This document shows, piece by piece, positions 8,125-16,847 of a stretch of 64,000 nucleotides of DNA. The notes beneath the pieces were generated by a model. That model saw only the letters and a list, made by a program, of their open reading frames with translations, did not search any database and was not told the DNA's origin. The translations under genes and the position numbers were made by a program. Each line of letters begins with the position of its first letter. Position 1 is the first letter of the stretch. The stretch spans positions 434,001-498,000 of the forward strand of contig NZ_VIGV01000004.1 of the NCBI RefSeq assembly GCF_007858445.1, given 5' to 3'. This DNA comes from Tsukamurella sputi. GTDB taxonomy: Bacteria; Actinomycetota; Actinomycetes; Mycobacteriales; Mycobacteriaceae.

Positions 8125-8985
8125 ATGGCCGGAGAGCCCCCGCTGCTGCGGGTGAAGAACGCCGTCATCGAACCGCTGCCGCTAGCGGTCAGGTCGTGGC
8201 TCGTCCGCATCATCGCGCTGCTCGTCTTCGTCGCCGCCTGGTGGCTCGTGAGCGGACTGCGGCTGATCGACGAGACCTTCCTGCCCACGCCGAAGGCCGT
8301 GTGGGACGCCGCGGTGCGCGCCAGCACCTGGCACCAGGTGGCGCCCGGTGTACCGCGCGAGGTTCTCGGCGAGCAGAACTACTTCCTCTGGGAGCACCTG
8401 GTCGCGAGCCTGCAGCGGATCTTCGCCGGCGTCGGCGCCGCGATCATCGTGGGCCCTCTCCTCGGCTTCGCCATGGGCACGTCGAAGACGATCAACACGA
8501 TCATCGAGCCCTACCTGAACTTCCTGCGCGCACTGCCGCCCTTGGGCTACATCGGCCTGCTCATCGTGTGGTTCGGCATCGGCGATACGTCGAAGATCTG
8601 GCTGCTCTTCCTGGCCGCCTTCCCGGCGATCGCGATCTCCACCGTCAACGGCGTGCAGGGCGTGAGCGTGGACCAGATCAACGCCGCCCGCGCACTCGGC
8701 GCGAACCGGCTGCAGACCATCCGCGGCGTCATCGTCCCGGCCACGCTGCCCGAGGTGATCAACGGCATTCGCATCGCCGTCGGCTTCGCGTGGACCACGG
8801 TGGTCGCGGCCGAGCTCAACAACGGCATCCCCGGCATCGGCGGCCTCGCCTACCTCGCCGGCCAGCAGCTCAACACCCCGCTGACCATCGCCTGCATCAT
8901 CGTCATCGGTGTCACCGCGCTGCTGCTGGACTCGCTCATCAAGTGGATCGGCCTGCTGGCCGTTCCGTGGAAGGGGAAGGCATGA
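8125..8985 (+). CDS. tauC: ABC transporter permease, NitT/TauT family (TauC/SsuC-like)
   Basis: 286 residues with about six membrane helices and the inner-membrane EAA-type loop (INAARALGANRLQTIRGVIVPATLPEVINGIRIAVG region) that docks on the ATPase. The sequence matches permeases for taurine, alkanesulfonate or nitrate-type anions. ATG 8125 has a strong GAGAGGA site. First gene of a three-gene operon; its stop overlaps the start of the substrate-binding gene by 4 nt. The 90 bp upstream can form two short hairpins, AGCC/GGCT and GTGCCC/GGGCGC, the second right before the ribosome-binding site; I recognise no riboswitch class there. Confidence 0.85.
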   Translation: MAGEPPLLRVKNAVIEPLPLAVRSWLVRIIALLVFVAAWWLVSGLRLIDETFLPTPKAVWDAAVRASTWHQVAPGVPREVLGEQNYFLWEHLVASLQRIFAGVGAAIIVGPLLGFAMGTSKTINTIIEPYLNFLRALPPLGYIGLLIVWFGIGDTSKIWLLFLAAFPAIAISTVNGVQGVSVDQINAARALGANRLQTIRGVIVPATLPEVINGIRIAVGFAWTTVVAAELNNGIPGIGGLAYLAGQQLNTPLTIACIIVIGVTALLLDSLIKWIGLLAVPWKGKA

Positions 8986-10019
8986 ACCGCGCGCTGGCAC
9001 GCCTGACCGCCCTGGTCACCGTCGGCCTCCTGGCCTCCGGCTGCATCGTCGAATCCGGCCGGGCCGAGCAGTCCCGCTCCATCGGAGGCACGACGGCGTG
9101 CCCCGTCGACCCGGACCCGACGGTGCGCGGCACCGTCCGGATCGGCTGGCAGGAGATTCCGAACGGCGACCTCGTCGTCAAGGACACCGGCCTGCTCAAG
9201 ACCTGCCTGCCCAACGTGAACGTCGTGTGGAGCAAGTTCGCCTCCGGCGGCGACGTGATCCAGGCCTTCGGGGCGAACAGCCTCGACGTGGGCCTACTCG
9301 GCAGCGCGCCCGCGGCGAAGGCGCTCAGCGCGCCGCTGAACATCGACATGAAGGTGATCTGGATCCAGGACCGGATCGGCGCCGCCGAATCGCTGGTCGC
9401 GCGCGGCGACGGGACCAAGTCCGTCGCCGACCTCAAGGGCAAGCGCATCGCGGTGCCCTTCGCGTCGACGGCGCACTACAGCCTCCTGACGGCCCTCGCC
9501 AAGGCGGGCGTCACCGACGCGCAGGTGATCAACCTGGCCCCCGACGCCATCCGTGGTGCCTGGGGCGGCGGGCAGATCGACGCCACCTACATCTGGGAGC
9601 CCACCCTGAGCCAGCTCAAGGGCACGGTGCTCACCACCAGCGCCCAGGTCGCGGAGCAGGGTGCCTCCACCTACGACCTCGAGGGCGCTCGCAGTGACTT
9701 CGTGCGCGAGAACCCGGCCTTCCTCAAGGCCTGGACCGCGGCGCAGGGCTGGGCGGCGAACCTGCTCAACACCGATCCGAACAAGGCCGCCGAGCACATC
9801 GCCGGCCAACTCGGTGTGCCGCTGGACCAGGTGCTCACGCAGATCAAGGGCTACGCGTACTTCGACGCGAAGACCCAGGCCGGCCCCGACCACCTCGGCG
9901 GGCAACTCGGCGCCGACCTCCGCAAGACCGCGGAATTCCTGCTCCAGCAGGGACAGGTCCAGGGCGTGGGTCCGGCTCAGCACTACACCGACGGTGTGTA
10001 CGGAGAGGCAGCGAAATGA
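8982..10019 (+). CDS. tauA: Substrate-binding lipoprotein of the TauABC-like importer
   Basis: 345 residues. The N-terminus is a lipoprotein signal with lipobox LLASGC (Cys20), so the protein is anchored outside the membrane. The mature part has the type-II periplasmic-binding fold of TauA/SsuA proteins, with SLDVGLLGSAPAAKAL and WGGGQIDATYIWEP segments typical of taurine-binding proteins. The ATG overlaps the permease TGA (ATGA, 8982-8985) and its own TGA overlaps the ATPase start, so the three genes are translationally coupled. Taurine or another sulfonate/organic anion is the likely ligand; sulfur scavenging is inference because no desulfonating enzyme is nearby. Confidence 0.85.
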   Translation: MNRALARLTALVTVGLLASGCIVESGRAEQSRSIGGTTACPVDPDPTVRGTVRIGWQEIPNGDLVVKDTGLLKTCLPNVNVVWSKFASGGDVIQAFGANSLDVGLLGSAPAAKALSAPLNIDMKVIWIQDRIGAAESLVARGDGTKSVADLKGKRIAVPFASTAHYSLLTALAKAGVTDAQVINLAPDAIRGAWGGGQIDATYIWEPTLSQLKGTVLTTSAQVAEQGASTYDLEGARSDFVRENPAFLKAWTAAQGWAANLLNTDPNKAAEHIAGQLGVPLDQVLTQIKGYAYFDAKTQAGPDHLGGQLGADLRKTAEFLLQQGQVQGVGPAQHYTDGVYGEAAK

Positions 10020-10801
10020 GCGGCACCGAACGGGTCGAGCTGACGGGCGTCGGCAAGACCTACGACACGGCCAGCGGGCAGACGATCGCCCTGCAACCCA
10101 CGGACCTGACGATCGAGCCGGGGGAGTTCGTCTCCATCGTCGGGCCGTCCGGCTGCGGCAAGACGACCCTGCTCCGGCTGATCGCCGGCTTCGAGGATCC
10201 CACCGAGGGCGTCGTCGAGGTGGGCGGCGCGCGCGTGAGCGCACCGTCGGCCGATCGGGGCGTGGTCTTCCAGGCACCCACGCTCTACCCCTGGCTGACG
10301 GTGCGCGGCAACGTCGAATTCGGGCCCAAGGTGAGTGGCGTGGGTAAGGCCGAGCGGCGTGAGCAGGCGCAGAAGCTGCTCGACCTCGTGGGCCTCGGCG
10401 ACTTCGGTGACAAGCGGCCGTACGAGCTCTCGGGCGGTATGCAGCAGCGCGCGCAGATCGCCCGTGTCCTGGTCAACGACCCCGCGATCGTGCTCATGGA
10501 CGAGCCCTACGGCGCGCTCGACGCCCTGACCCGTGAGCGGTTGCAGGTGGACCTTCTCAAGATCTGGCGCGAGGCCGGGAAGACGATCGTCTTCATCACC
10601 CACTCGGTGGAGGAGGCGGTGTTCCTGAGCACCCGTGTGCTGGTGATGAGCGCCCGTCCGGGGCGTGTGGTGATCGACCGCAAGGTCGAGCTGCCGGGCG
10701 ACGGGCCGGACACGGTGCGCGCACCGTCGGTCACGGCGACTCCCGAGTTCCAGGCGCTGCGCACCGAGCTGGCGGAGGCGATCTACGCAGCCCACGGCTG
10801 A
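10016..10801 (+). CDS. tauB: ABC transporter ATP-binding protein (TauB/SsuB-like)
   Basis: 261 residues. Walker A GPSGCGKTT, Q-loop FQAPTLYPWLTV, signature LSGGMQQRAQIARVL, Walker B IVLMDEP and H-loop ITHSVEEAV are all present and in order, so the ATPase should be active. Closest by motif to the NitT/TauT importer ATPases. It overlaps the binding-protein gene by 4 nt (10016-10019) and closes the operon. Confidence 0.9.
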   Translation: MSGTERVELTGVGKTYDTASGQTIALQPTDLTIEPGEFVSIVGPSGCGKTTLLRLIAGFEDPTEGVVEVGGARVSAPSADRGVVFQAPTLYPWLTVRGNVEFGPKVSGVGKAERREQAQKLLDLVGLGDFGDKRPYELSGGMQQRAQIARVLVNDPAIVLMDEPYGALDALTRERLQVDLLKIWREAGKTIVFITHSVEEAVFLSTRVLVMSARPGRVVIDRKVELPGDGPDTVRAPSVTATPEFQALRTELAEAIYAAHG

Positions 10802-10843
10802 ACCTCAGCGGGAGCACAGGTCGTGCGGCGTAGTCTTGCTGCC

Positions 10844-11674
10844 GTGGTGAGTGCCCCCAAACTGCCCGTGTCGCTGCCGACCGGGCCGGCCCGCAAGCTC
10901 TTCTCGCCGGCCTATGCGCTCTACGAGCGAAGGCTGGTGGGTGAGCTCACCTCCGCCTACCGCGACGGCGCCCAGCGCCCGCGGCACGTGGCCGTGCTCT
11001 GCGACGGCAACCGGCGCTGGGCGCGGGCCGCCGGTTTCAGCGACGTGAGCCACGGCTACCGCATGGGCGCGAAGAAGATCGCCGAGATGCTCGAGTGGTG
11101 CGACGAGGCGGGCATCGAGCTCGCCACGATCTACCTGCTCTCCACCGAGAACCTGCAGCGCGACCCCGACGAGCTCGCGGCGCTGCTCGAGATCATCACC
11201 GACGTCGTCGAGGAGATCTCCGGGCCGGACAAGAACTGGTCCGTGAAGATCGTGGGCGCGATGGACCTGCTCCCGCCCGACGCCGCGCGCCGGCTCACCG
11301 CCGCCGCCGAGGGGACGAAGGGCCGCACCGGCACGCACGTGAACGTCGCGGTCGGCTACGGCGGCCGCAAGGAGATCGTCGACGCCGTGCAGTCGCTGCT
11401 GCGCAGCGAGCTCGACGAGGGGATGTCGGGTCAGGAACTCGTCGACGCGGTGACCGTCGAGGGCATCGACCAACACCTCTACACCAAGGGCCAACCCGAC
11501 CCCGACCTGGTGATCCGCACGTCGGGCGAGCAGCGGCTCTCCGGATTCCTGCTGTGGCAGAGCGCGTACAGCGAGATCTGGTTCACGGAGGCCTACTGGC
11601 CCGAGTTCCGCCGCGTCGACTTCCTGCGGGCGCTACGCGACTACGCCGCACGGCACCGTCGTTTCGGGGCCTGA
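10844..11674 (+). CDS. uppS: cis-Prenyltransferase: (2Z,6E)-farnesyl diphosphate synthase / undecaprenyl-type family
   Basis: 276 residues. The pyrophosphate-binding CDGNRRWAR, a YLLSTENLQR segment, VGYGGRKEIVD and the C-terminal DLVIRTSGEQRLSGFLLWQ and ETYWPEF-type (EAYWPEFRRVDFLRAL) motifs are those of the UppS family. The M. tuberculosis gene at this syntenic position (Rv1086) makes short-chain Z,E-farnesyl diphosphate, the primer for decaprenyl phosphate, so that product is likely here. GTG 10844 was chosen because TAGTCT (10831-10836) is seven bases upstream, a leaderless arrangement. The exact chain length cannot be read from the sequence. Confidence 0.88.
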   Translation: MVSAPKLPVSLPTGPARKLFSPAYALYERRLVGELTSAYRDGAQRPRHVAVLCDGNRRWARAAGFSDVSHGYRMGAKKIAEMLEWCDEAGIELATIYLLSTENLQRDPDELAALLEIITDVVEEISGPDKNWSVKIVGAMDLLPPDAARRLTAAAEGTKGRTGTHVNVAVGYGGRKEIVDAVQSLLRSELDEGMSGQELVDAVTVEGIDQHLYTKGQPDPDLVIRTSGEQRLSGFLLWQSAYSEIWFTEAYWPEFRRVDFLRALRDYAARHRRFGA

Positions 11675-11797
11675 CTCCGCGTCACCTGCGCGTATCGACC
11701 GCATGAGCGTCGATCGCAGATTCCCTATCACCGAACTCTGGTGACGCGCGCCACACGCTGTTACGATTCGGCTATCAGTCGTATCAGGGAGGTCGGG

Positions 11798-12793
11798 ATG
11801 ACGGAACTCGTGGAACACAGGCCACCGGCCGCACCGGAGCGGTACGGGCCCGCATCGCCGTTCATCGATCCGCTCGGGATCAGCGGTACCGTCGCCGGGC
11901 AGTGGGCGTTCCTCCCGATCAACGGCGCGGCCTTCGTGATGCAGCTGATGCATCCGGTGATCGGCGACATCGTCGGGGAGTTCAGCGTCGCCTACACCGA
12001 TCCGGTGGGCCGCGCCGTCCGCTCGATGGACTCGGTGCAGCGCTGGTACTTCGGGGAGGATGCGGCGATCGAGGAGGGCTACCGGCTGCGCGCCCAACAC
12101 CGGCCCCTGCAGATGCGCAACGCCGAGGGGAAGCACATCAGCGCCCTGGACCCGGAGGCGTACGCGTGGGTGATCGGCACCGGCGTCATGACCGGGCTCG
12201 ACTCGCTGCCGCGCTCCCTGGGGCGGCGCCTCACCGCCGCGGAGATCGACGAGCTCTTCGCCGACTCGAAGAAGATCGCCGACATCGTCCAGGTGCCGGA
12301 GGGTCGGATCCCGTGGGAGCCCGTCGCCTTCGAACGGTACGTCGACGAGATGCTCCCGAAGCTGATCGCGCATCCGGGCGCGGTGCGCTTCCTGGACGAC
12401 TTCGCGCACGGAACCCCGCCGCTGCCACCTGAGGCGGGTCCCTTCCTGCGGGCCATCGAGCCGCTGCTCAAGCCCGCCGGGATGACGGTCAACCGGGCGG
12501 TCTACCTGCTCACCGTCGGGGTACTGCGGCCCGAGGTCCGTGAGATCCTGGGCGTGAGCTGGAACCGTCGTGAGGAGATGAGCTACCGCGCCGCGACCGC
12601 AGCTATCCGGCACGCCTACAAGGTGATTCCCGAGCGTGTGGGCTACACGCCGCTCGCCTACTACGCCCGCGGCAAGGCCCGGGCGCTGCGCGCCATGAAG
12701 CAGCGCGACCTGCCGGACTTCACCGCCTACCAGCGCGAGCGCACTCCCGAACAGCTCGCGCAGGCGCCCGCCGCGCGGTGTCCGTTCGGCTGA
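11798..12793 (+). CDS. DUF2236 (MpaB/latex-clearing-like) oxygenase-family protein
   Basis: 331 residues beginning at ATG 11798 after a good GGGAGG site. The LMHPVIGDIV segment near residue 48 and the overall helical pattern match DUF2236, a family of haem-binding proteins related to rubber oxygenase Lcp and mycophenolic-acid MpaB. Mycobacteriales carry several paralogues, mostly uncharacterised. It may bind haem through conserved His residues (the first in the MHP motif), which is known for Lcp and only inferred here. Stands alone between uppS and a converging hydrolase gene. Confidence 0.8.
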   Translation: MTELVEHRPPAAPERYGPASPFIDPLGISGTVAGQWAFLPINGAAFVMQLMHPVIGDIVGEFSVAYTDPVGRAVRSMDSVQRWYFGEDAAIEEGYRLRAQHRPLQMRNAEGKHISALDPEAYAWVIGTGVMTGLDSLPRSLGRRLTAAEIDELFADSKKIADIVQVPEGRIPWEPVAFERYVDEMLPKLIAHPGAVRFLDDFAHGTPPLPPEAGPFLRAIEPLLKPAGMTVNRAVYLLTVGVLRPEVREILGVSWNRREEMSYRAATAAIRHAYKVIPERVGYTPLAYYARGKARALRAMKQRDLPDFTAYQRERTPEQLAQAPAARCPFG

Positions 12794-12799
12794 GCACGT

Positions 12800-13585
12800 C
12801 TACGGGGAAAGGAACTGTCGCACAGTGCCGGCGAACGCCACTGGCGCCTCGACATTGGACAGGTGGGTGACGGGGAGAGCGACCACGTGCGCGTCCGGCG
12901 CGGTGTGAGCGATGAGTTCTCCATGCTCTGGCAGACAGACGGTGTCGTGTTCGCCGACGACAACGAGGGTCGGGGATTCGATGAGTCTGACCGTACGCCG
13001 CATGTCGAAGTCGCGGACCGCGGCGAGGCAGCCGGCGAGCCCAGTCCGGCTCATGTGCGTGATCGTGTCGCGGAACGGCCCGACGATCGTCTCGTCGGCG
13101 AGAAACTTCGGCGGGAACCAGTTCCGGAGAAACCGGTCCGCCGTATCCGCGAGGTCTTCGCCCCCGAGGAGGTCAGTGATCCGGGTGTTCCATTGGTCCG
13201 CGGGTCCCAGGTATGCGGAGGTATTCGCAAGGATCAGGCGATCGACGCGGTCAGGGGCGTGCACCGCGAGCCACTGGCCGATCATCCCGCCGAGGGACAG
13301 ACCGCAGACGTGAGCGCGGTCGATGTGCAGATCGTCCAACAGCTCGATGACGTCCCTACCGAGGCGTGCCATCGAGTACGCGCCCGGAGGAGCGTCCGAT
13401 CCCCCGTGCCCCCGGGTGTCGTAGCGCAGTACGCGGAATTCGGCTGTCAGCACCGGGACGATCGAGTCCCACATCGCAGATGTGGTGGCGATCGAGTTCG
13501 ACAGCACCAGGACCGGAGCGTCGATCGGACCTTCGAGGCGGTATTCCAGGCGGGTGCCGTCGCCGACAGCGGCGATTGAAGTCAT
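12800..13585 (-). CDS. Alpha/beta hydrolase, 3-oxoadipate enol-lactonase-like
   Basis: 261 residues with the alpha/beta-hydrolase fold: oxyanion region LVLSNSIATTSAMWD, nucleophile elbow GLSLGGMIG (Ser97), acid in VVGEHDTVC and the catalytic His in VTHLSNVE. The sequence pattern is that of PcaD enol-lactonases of the beta-ketoadipate pathway, but no other pca gene is near, so a different lactone or ester substrate is possible. Transcribed divergently from a MerR-family gene, with a MerR-style promoter (long spacer) 40-70 bp upstream, so control by that regulator is likely. Confidence 0.8.
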   Translation of the reverse strand: MTSIAAVGDGTRLEYRLEGPIDAPVLVLSNSIATTSAMWDSIVPVLTAEFRVLRYDTRGHGGSDAPPGAYSMARLGRDVIELLDDLHIDRAHVCGLSLGGMIGQWLAVHAPDRVDRLILANTSAYLGPADQWNTRITDLLGGEDLADTADRFLRNWFPPKFLADETIVGPFRDTITHMSRTGLAGCLAAVRDFDMRRTVRLIESPTLVVVGEHDTVCLPEHGELIAHTAPDAHVVALPVTHLSNVEAPVAFAGTVRQFLSP

Positions 13586-13623
13586 GGGTGGTCCCTTTCG
13601 TGGGCTGATGCTCTGGCCGACGT

Positions 13624-13655
13624 ACCGTAGGGCGTGACACTGATGTGAGGTTCAA
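13624..13655 (-). promoter_or_regulatory. MerR-type promoter of the hydrolase gene
   Basis: On the minus strand TTGAAC (13655-13650) and TACGGT (13629-13624) are separated by 20 bp, longer than the usual 17 bp and typical of promoters that a MerR protein untwists. The spacer holds a CACATCAGTGTCAC region with partial symmetry. It lies between the hydrolase start and the divergent merR gene. Predicted from pattern only. Confidence 0.45.
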
Positions 13656-13666
13656 GGGAGCGCAGG

Positions 13667-14061
13667 GTGAAGATCGGCGAACTCTCTCGACGAACGGCCG
13701 TCAGCGTTCGATCGCTGCGGTACTACGAGGAGCAGGGGCTCCTGTCGCCGTCGCGGACACCGGGCGGACATCGCGACTATCCCGACTCGGCGGTCGACCG
13801 TGTGATCCTCGTGCAGCAGCTGTTCGCTGCAGGGCTGCACAGCCCGAGGATCGTGCAGTTGCTGCCCTGCATGCACGCACCGGAGGGGGACCCAATGAGC
13901 GGGCGACCGCTAAGCTCGCGGATCAGCTCACGGCAGAGCGTGATCGAATCGACATCGCGATCACCGACCTCATGAGGTCTCGTGAACTCCTCGACGAGAT
14001 CATCGGCGCTGCCGTCGAGTCGGATCAGGACACGATCGGGACGAGGGCGGCGCGGGCGTAG
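13667..14061 (+). pseudogene. MerR-family regulator interrupted by a -1 frameshift
   Basis: The first 72 codons from GTG 13667 encode a standard MerR DNA-binding domain: KIGELSRRTAVSVRSLRYYEEQ, then GGHRDYPDSAVDRV and a helix ending LLPCM. After the five-G run at 13885-13889 the frame degenerates, but one base back (-1) it continues with a normal dimerisation coiled coil (NERATAKLADQLTAERDR and a following MRSRELLDEII helix) up to TAG 14059-14061. The two parts together make about 131 residues, the family norm. One lost G would explain this, as would programmed slippage or a sequencing error. Its end overlaps the converging TetR gene by 37 bp. Confidence 0.65.
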
Positions 14062-14636
14062 GCGCGGGCAGCATCCTCGTCGGCCGGGTCGAACGGCGGT
14101 GGAGCGACCGTGAAGCACGCGGTGGTCAGCCGGACGATCGCATCGGCGCGATAGGCGGTGTCGCCGGGCGATGCGTTCCCGGCGGCCTGGTCGTGCTCGA
14201 GGATCGCGGAGACGAACCGCACGCCGTGCCCGACGGGGTCCAGCCGCTCGTCGGCGAACAGCGCCGCGCGTTCGTCGGGGGACGACGAGGGCAGCATCGT
14301 CCGGCCGGCGCGGCAGCACAGCACGAAGATCTCCTCGACCCGCTCCGCGACGTCCGGTGTGGTCGCTACGACCTCCGCCGTCTGCTCGAACAGGTGAGAC
14401 AGTGACCATGCCAGCGCCGCCGCGAGGATCTCGTCCTTCGACCCGAACCGCCGGAACAGCGTCATCCGGCTCATGCCCGCCTCGGCAGCGATCGCGTCGA
14501 CGGTGGCGTGCCGCGTGCCCGCACGGGACAGCACCGCGAGCGCCGCGCGGTAGACGCCCGCATCCGCCGCGCTGACGTTCATCTGTGCACCGGCCTGCAG
14601 CAGCAGGTCGGGCAATGAGGCGCCGGGCCGGGTCAT
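14025..14636 (-). CDS. TetR-family transcriptional regulator
   Basis: 203 residues. The helix-turn-helix is TVDAIAAEAGMSRMTLFRRFGSKDEIL (shown here across residues ~45-71), preceded by an N-terminal extension of about 25 residues. The C-terminal ligand-binding part is all-helical and unspecific. Read from the minus strand downstream of nothing obvious: it is followed by the tail of the broken merR gene and preceded by coaA 21 bp away on the same strand, so it could be co-transcribed with coaA. Ligand and targets unknown. Confidence 0.85.
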   Translation of the reverse strand: MTRPGASLPDLLLQAGAQMNVSAADAGVYRAALAVLSRAGTRHATVDAIAAEAGMSRMTLFRRFGSKDEILAAALAWSLSHLFEQTAEVVATTPDVAERVEEIFVLCCRAGRTMLPSSSPDERAALFADERLDPVGHGVRFVSAILEHDQAAGNASPGDTAYRADAIVRLTTACFTVAPPPFDPADEDAARAYARAALVPIVS

Positions 14637-14657
14637 GAGGGGATCGTAGGCGCGGGC

Positions 14658-15593
14658 TCAGAGCTTGCGCAGGCGCACTCGGTTGATGGAGTGATCGGAG
14701 TCCTTGCGCAGCACCAGTGTCGCGCGCGGGCGGGTGGGCAGGATGTTCTGCACCAGGTTGGGGCGGTTGATGCCCGCCCAGATGCCCTCGGCGCGATCGC
14801 GCGCCTCGACGTCGGAGAGCCCGGCGTAGTGATGGAAGTGCGAGGACGGATCCGCGAACGAGGTGGTCCGCATGGACAGGAACCGGTCGACGTACCAGCG
14901 CTCGATGTCCTCGATCCGCGCGTCCACGTACACCGAGAAGTCGAACAGGTCGGAGACCATGAGTCGCGGCCCGGTCTGCAGCACGTTGAGGCCCTCGACG
15001 ATGAGGATGTCCGGCCGCCGCACGTGGATGAACTCCCCGGGCACGATGTCGTAGAGCTGGTGCGAGTACATCGGCGCGGTAGCGTCCTCGGCGCCCGACT
15101 TCACCGCCGTCACGAAGCGCAGCAGCGCGCGCCGGTCGTAGGACTCGGGGAAGCCCTTGCGGTGCATGATGCCCCGGCGTTCCAGCTCCGCTGTCGGGTG
15201 CAGGAAACCGTCGGTGGTCACCAGGTCCACGCGGGGGTGCGAATCCCACCGCGCGAGCAGGGCCTGCAGCACGCGGGCCGTCGTCGACTTGCCGACCGCG
15301 ACCGAGCCGGCCACGCCGATCACGAAGGGCACCTGCGCGTTGTGCCGCTGCTCACCCAGGAAGGTCGCGGTGGCCGCGTACAGCCGCTGCCGGGCCGCCA
15401 CCTGGAGGTGGATCAGACGGGAGACGGGCAGGTACACCTCGGCCACCTCGGCCAGGTCGATCTGCTCACCCAGGCCGCGGAGATCGGACAGGTCCTCCTC
15501 GGTCAGCGACAGGGGAGTGGACTGCCGGAGCTCGCGCCACTGAGCGCGGTCGAGCTCGATGTACGGGCTCGGTTCGCTCACCGGACGAGGCAC
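14658..15593 (-). CDS. coaA: Type I pantothenate kinase
   Basis: 311 residues, close to the M. tuberculosis enzyme. It phosphorylates pantothenate, the first committed step of coenzyme A synthesis. P-loop [12 protein letters not shown] is at about residues 93-104; [42 protein letters not shown] and IVEGLNVLQ are diagnostic. GTG 15593 gives the start [13 protein letters not shown], matching the known family N-terminus. Divergent from the DUF885 gene with only 33 bp between start codons, so the two promoters overlap. Syntenic with Rv1092c. Confidence 0.95.
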   Translation of the reverse strand: MPRPVSEPSPYIELDRAQWRELRQSTPLSLTEEDLSDLRGLGEQIDLAEVAEVYLPVSRLIHLQVAARQRLYAATATFLGEQRHNAQVPFVIGVAGSVAVGKSTTARVLQALLARWDSHPRVDLVTTDGFLHPTAELERRGIMHRKGFPESYDRRALLRFVTAVKSGAEDATAPMYSHQLYDIVPGEFIHVRRPDILIVEGLNVLQTGPRLMVSDLFDFSVYVDARIEDIERWYVDRFLSMRTTSFADPSSHFHHYAGLSDVEARDRAEGIWAGINRPNLVQNILPTRPRATLVLRKDSDHSINRVRLRKL

Positions 15594-15626
15594 CCCGCGT
15601 CAGACATGCCCTCTAGTCTGGCACGC

Positions 15627-16838
15627 ATGGAGGAGACGAGCGTCACCGACCGTTACCTGCGGCTCGGCCTGCGGTTCGACCGCATCGAATCCGGATTCGT
15701 CGACGCGTACTTCGGGGACCCGGCGCACCGTCGGGCCGTGGAGGCCGAGGACGCGCCCGAACCGGCCCGGCTCGCCGCGGAGGCCCGGGCGCTGCTGCGG
15801 GACGTCGCGGCGGACACCGGGCTCACGCCCGCGCGGCGCGAGTTCTTGGCCGGACACGTCGCCGCGCTCGAGTGCTCGGCCCGCAAGTTCGACGGCGCGC
15901 CGATCGGCTTCGTCGACGAGGTGAAGGCCTACTTCGACGTGGACATCGCCATGGGCGAGACCACCGACTACGAGGAGGCGCACGCGGCACTCGACGGCCT
16001 GCTGCCGGGCACGGGCCCGCTGCAGCCCCGGATGCAGGCGCAGCGCGAGCGCTTCCAGGTGCCCGCCGAACGGGTGCCGGAGGTGGTCGACGCGCTGGCG
16101 GGTGCGCTGCGCGACGTCGTGCGCGAGCGCTACCCGCTGCCCGAGGCCGAGACGGTGGCCTTCGAGATCGAGCACGACAAGCCCTGGTCGGGCTTCAACT
16201 ACTACCTCGGCGACTACCGCTCGCGGGTGGCGGTGAACGGTGACCTGCCGCAGTACCTCTCGTCGCTGCCGCACCTCATCGCGCACGAGGCCTACCCGGG
16301 GCACCACACCGAGCACTGCCGCAAGGAGCAACTCCTCGTCGCGGGGGAGCAGCAGGCGGAGCAAACGATCTTCCTGGTGAACACGCCGCAGTGCCTCATG
16401 GCGGAGGGCCTGGCCGACCACGCGCTGGGCGCCGCGATCGGGCCCGGGTGGGGCCGTTGGGCGCAGGAGATCTACGCCGACCTGGGACTGTCCTTCGACG
16501 GCGAGCTCGCGGAGCGGATCGCGACGGCCTCGTCGGGCCTGCTGCACGTGCGGCAGGACGCGGCGCTGCTGCTGCACGACCGGCACGCGAGCGAGGACGA
16601 CGTGGCCGCGTACCTGCAGCGCTGGGGCCTGATGGCCGAGCGCAGCGCGCGGCAGTCACTGCGCTTCGTCGGCTCGCCGCTGTGGCGCGCGTACATCTCC
16701 ACCTACGTCGAGGGCTACGCGCTGCTCGGGCAGTGGCTCGATCGGGCGAAGTCCGGGGCCGCCCGGCTGGACCGGTTCGGCAGGCTCCTCGACGAGCCCC
16801 TCACCCCGTCTGCGCTGCGGCGGGAGCTCGCAGCTTAG
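15627..16838 (+). CDS. DUF885 family protein (predicted zinc metallopeptidase fold)
   Basis: 403 residues. A LIAHEAYPGHHTEH motif (around residue 222) resembles the HExxH-type zinc site seen across DUF885 proteins; MAEGLADHAL further on supplies a possible third ligand. The C-terminal half is helical. ATG 15627 lies seven bases after TAGTCT (15614-15619), a leaderless start. The stop codon TAG (16836) doubles as the beginning of the TAGGAT box of glyA. Peptidase activity is inferred from the motif; no substrate is known. Confidence 0.8.
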   Translation: MEETSVTDRYLRLGLRFDRIESGFVDAYFGDPAHRRAVEAEDAPEPARLAAEARALLRDVAADTGLTPARREFLAGHVAALECSARKFDGAPIGFVDEVKAYFDVDIAMGETTDYEEAHAALDGLLPGTGPLQPRMQAQRERFQVPAERVPEVVDALAGALRDVVRERYPLPEAETVAFEIEHDKPWSGFNYYLGDYRSRVAVNGDLPQYLSSLPHLIAHEAYPGHHTEHCRKEQLLVAGEQQAEQTIFLVNTPQCLMAEGLADHALGAAIGPGWGRWAQEIYADLGLSFDGELAERIATASSGLLHVRQDAALLLHDRHASEDDVAAYLQRWGLMAERSARQSLRFVGSPLWRAYISTYVEGYALLGQWLDRAKSGAARLDRFGRLLDEPLTPSALRRELAA

Positions 16839-16847
16839 GATGAGCGC

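Noticed and set aside
11678-11748. CGCGTCACC/GGTGACGCG long-range complement between uppS and the DUF2236 gene
   Set aside because: Nine base pairs over a 53-nt loop in GC-rich DNA is close to chance; no T-run and no clear role as terminator.
14691-15626. Plus-strand frame extending the DUF885 gene through coaA
   Set aside because: It is the antisense of coaA, with no domain content, and the DUF885 gene has its own leaderless start at 15627.
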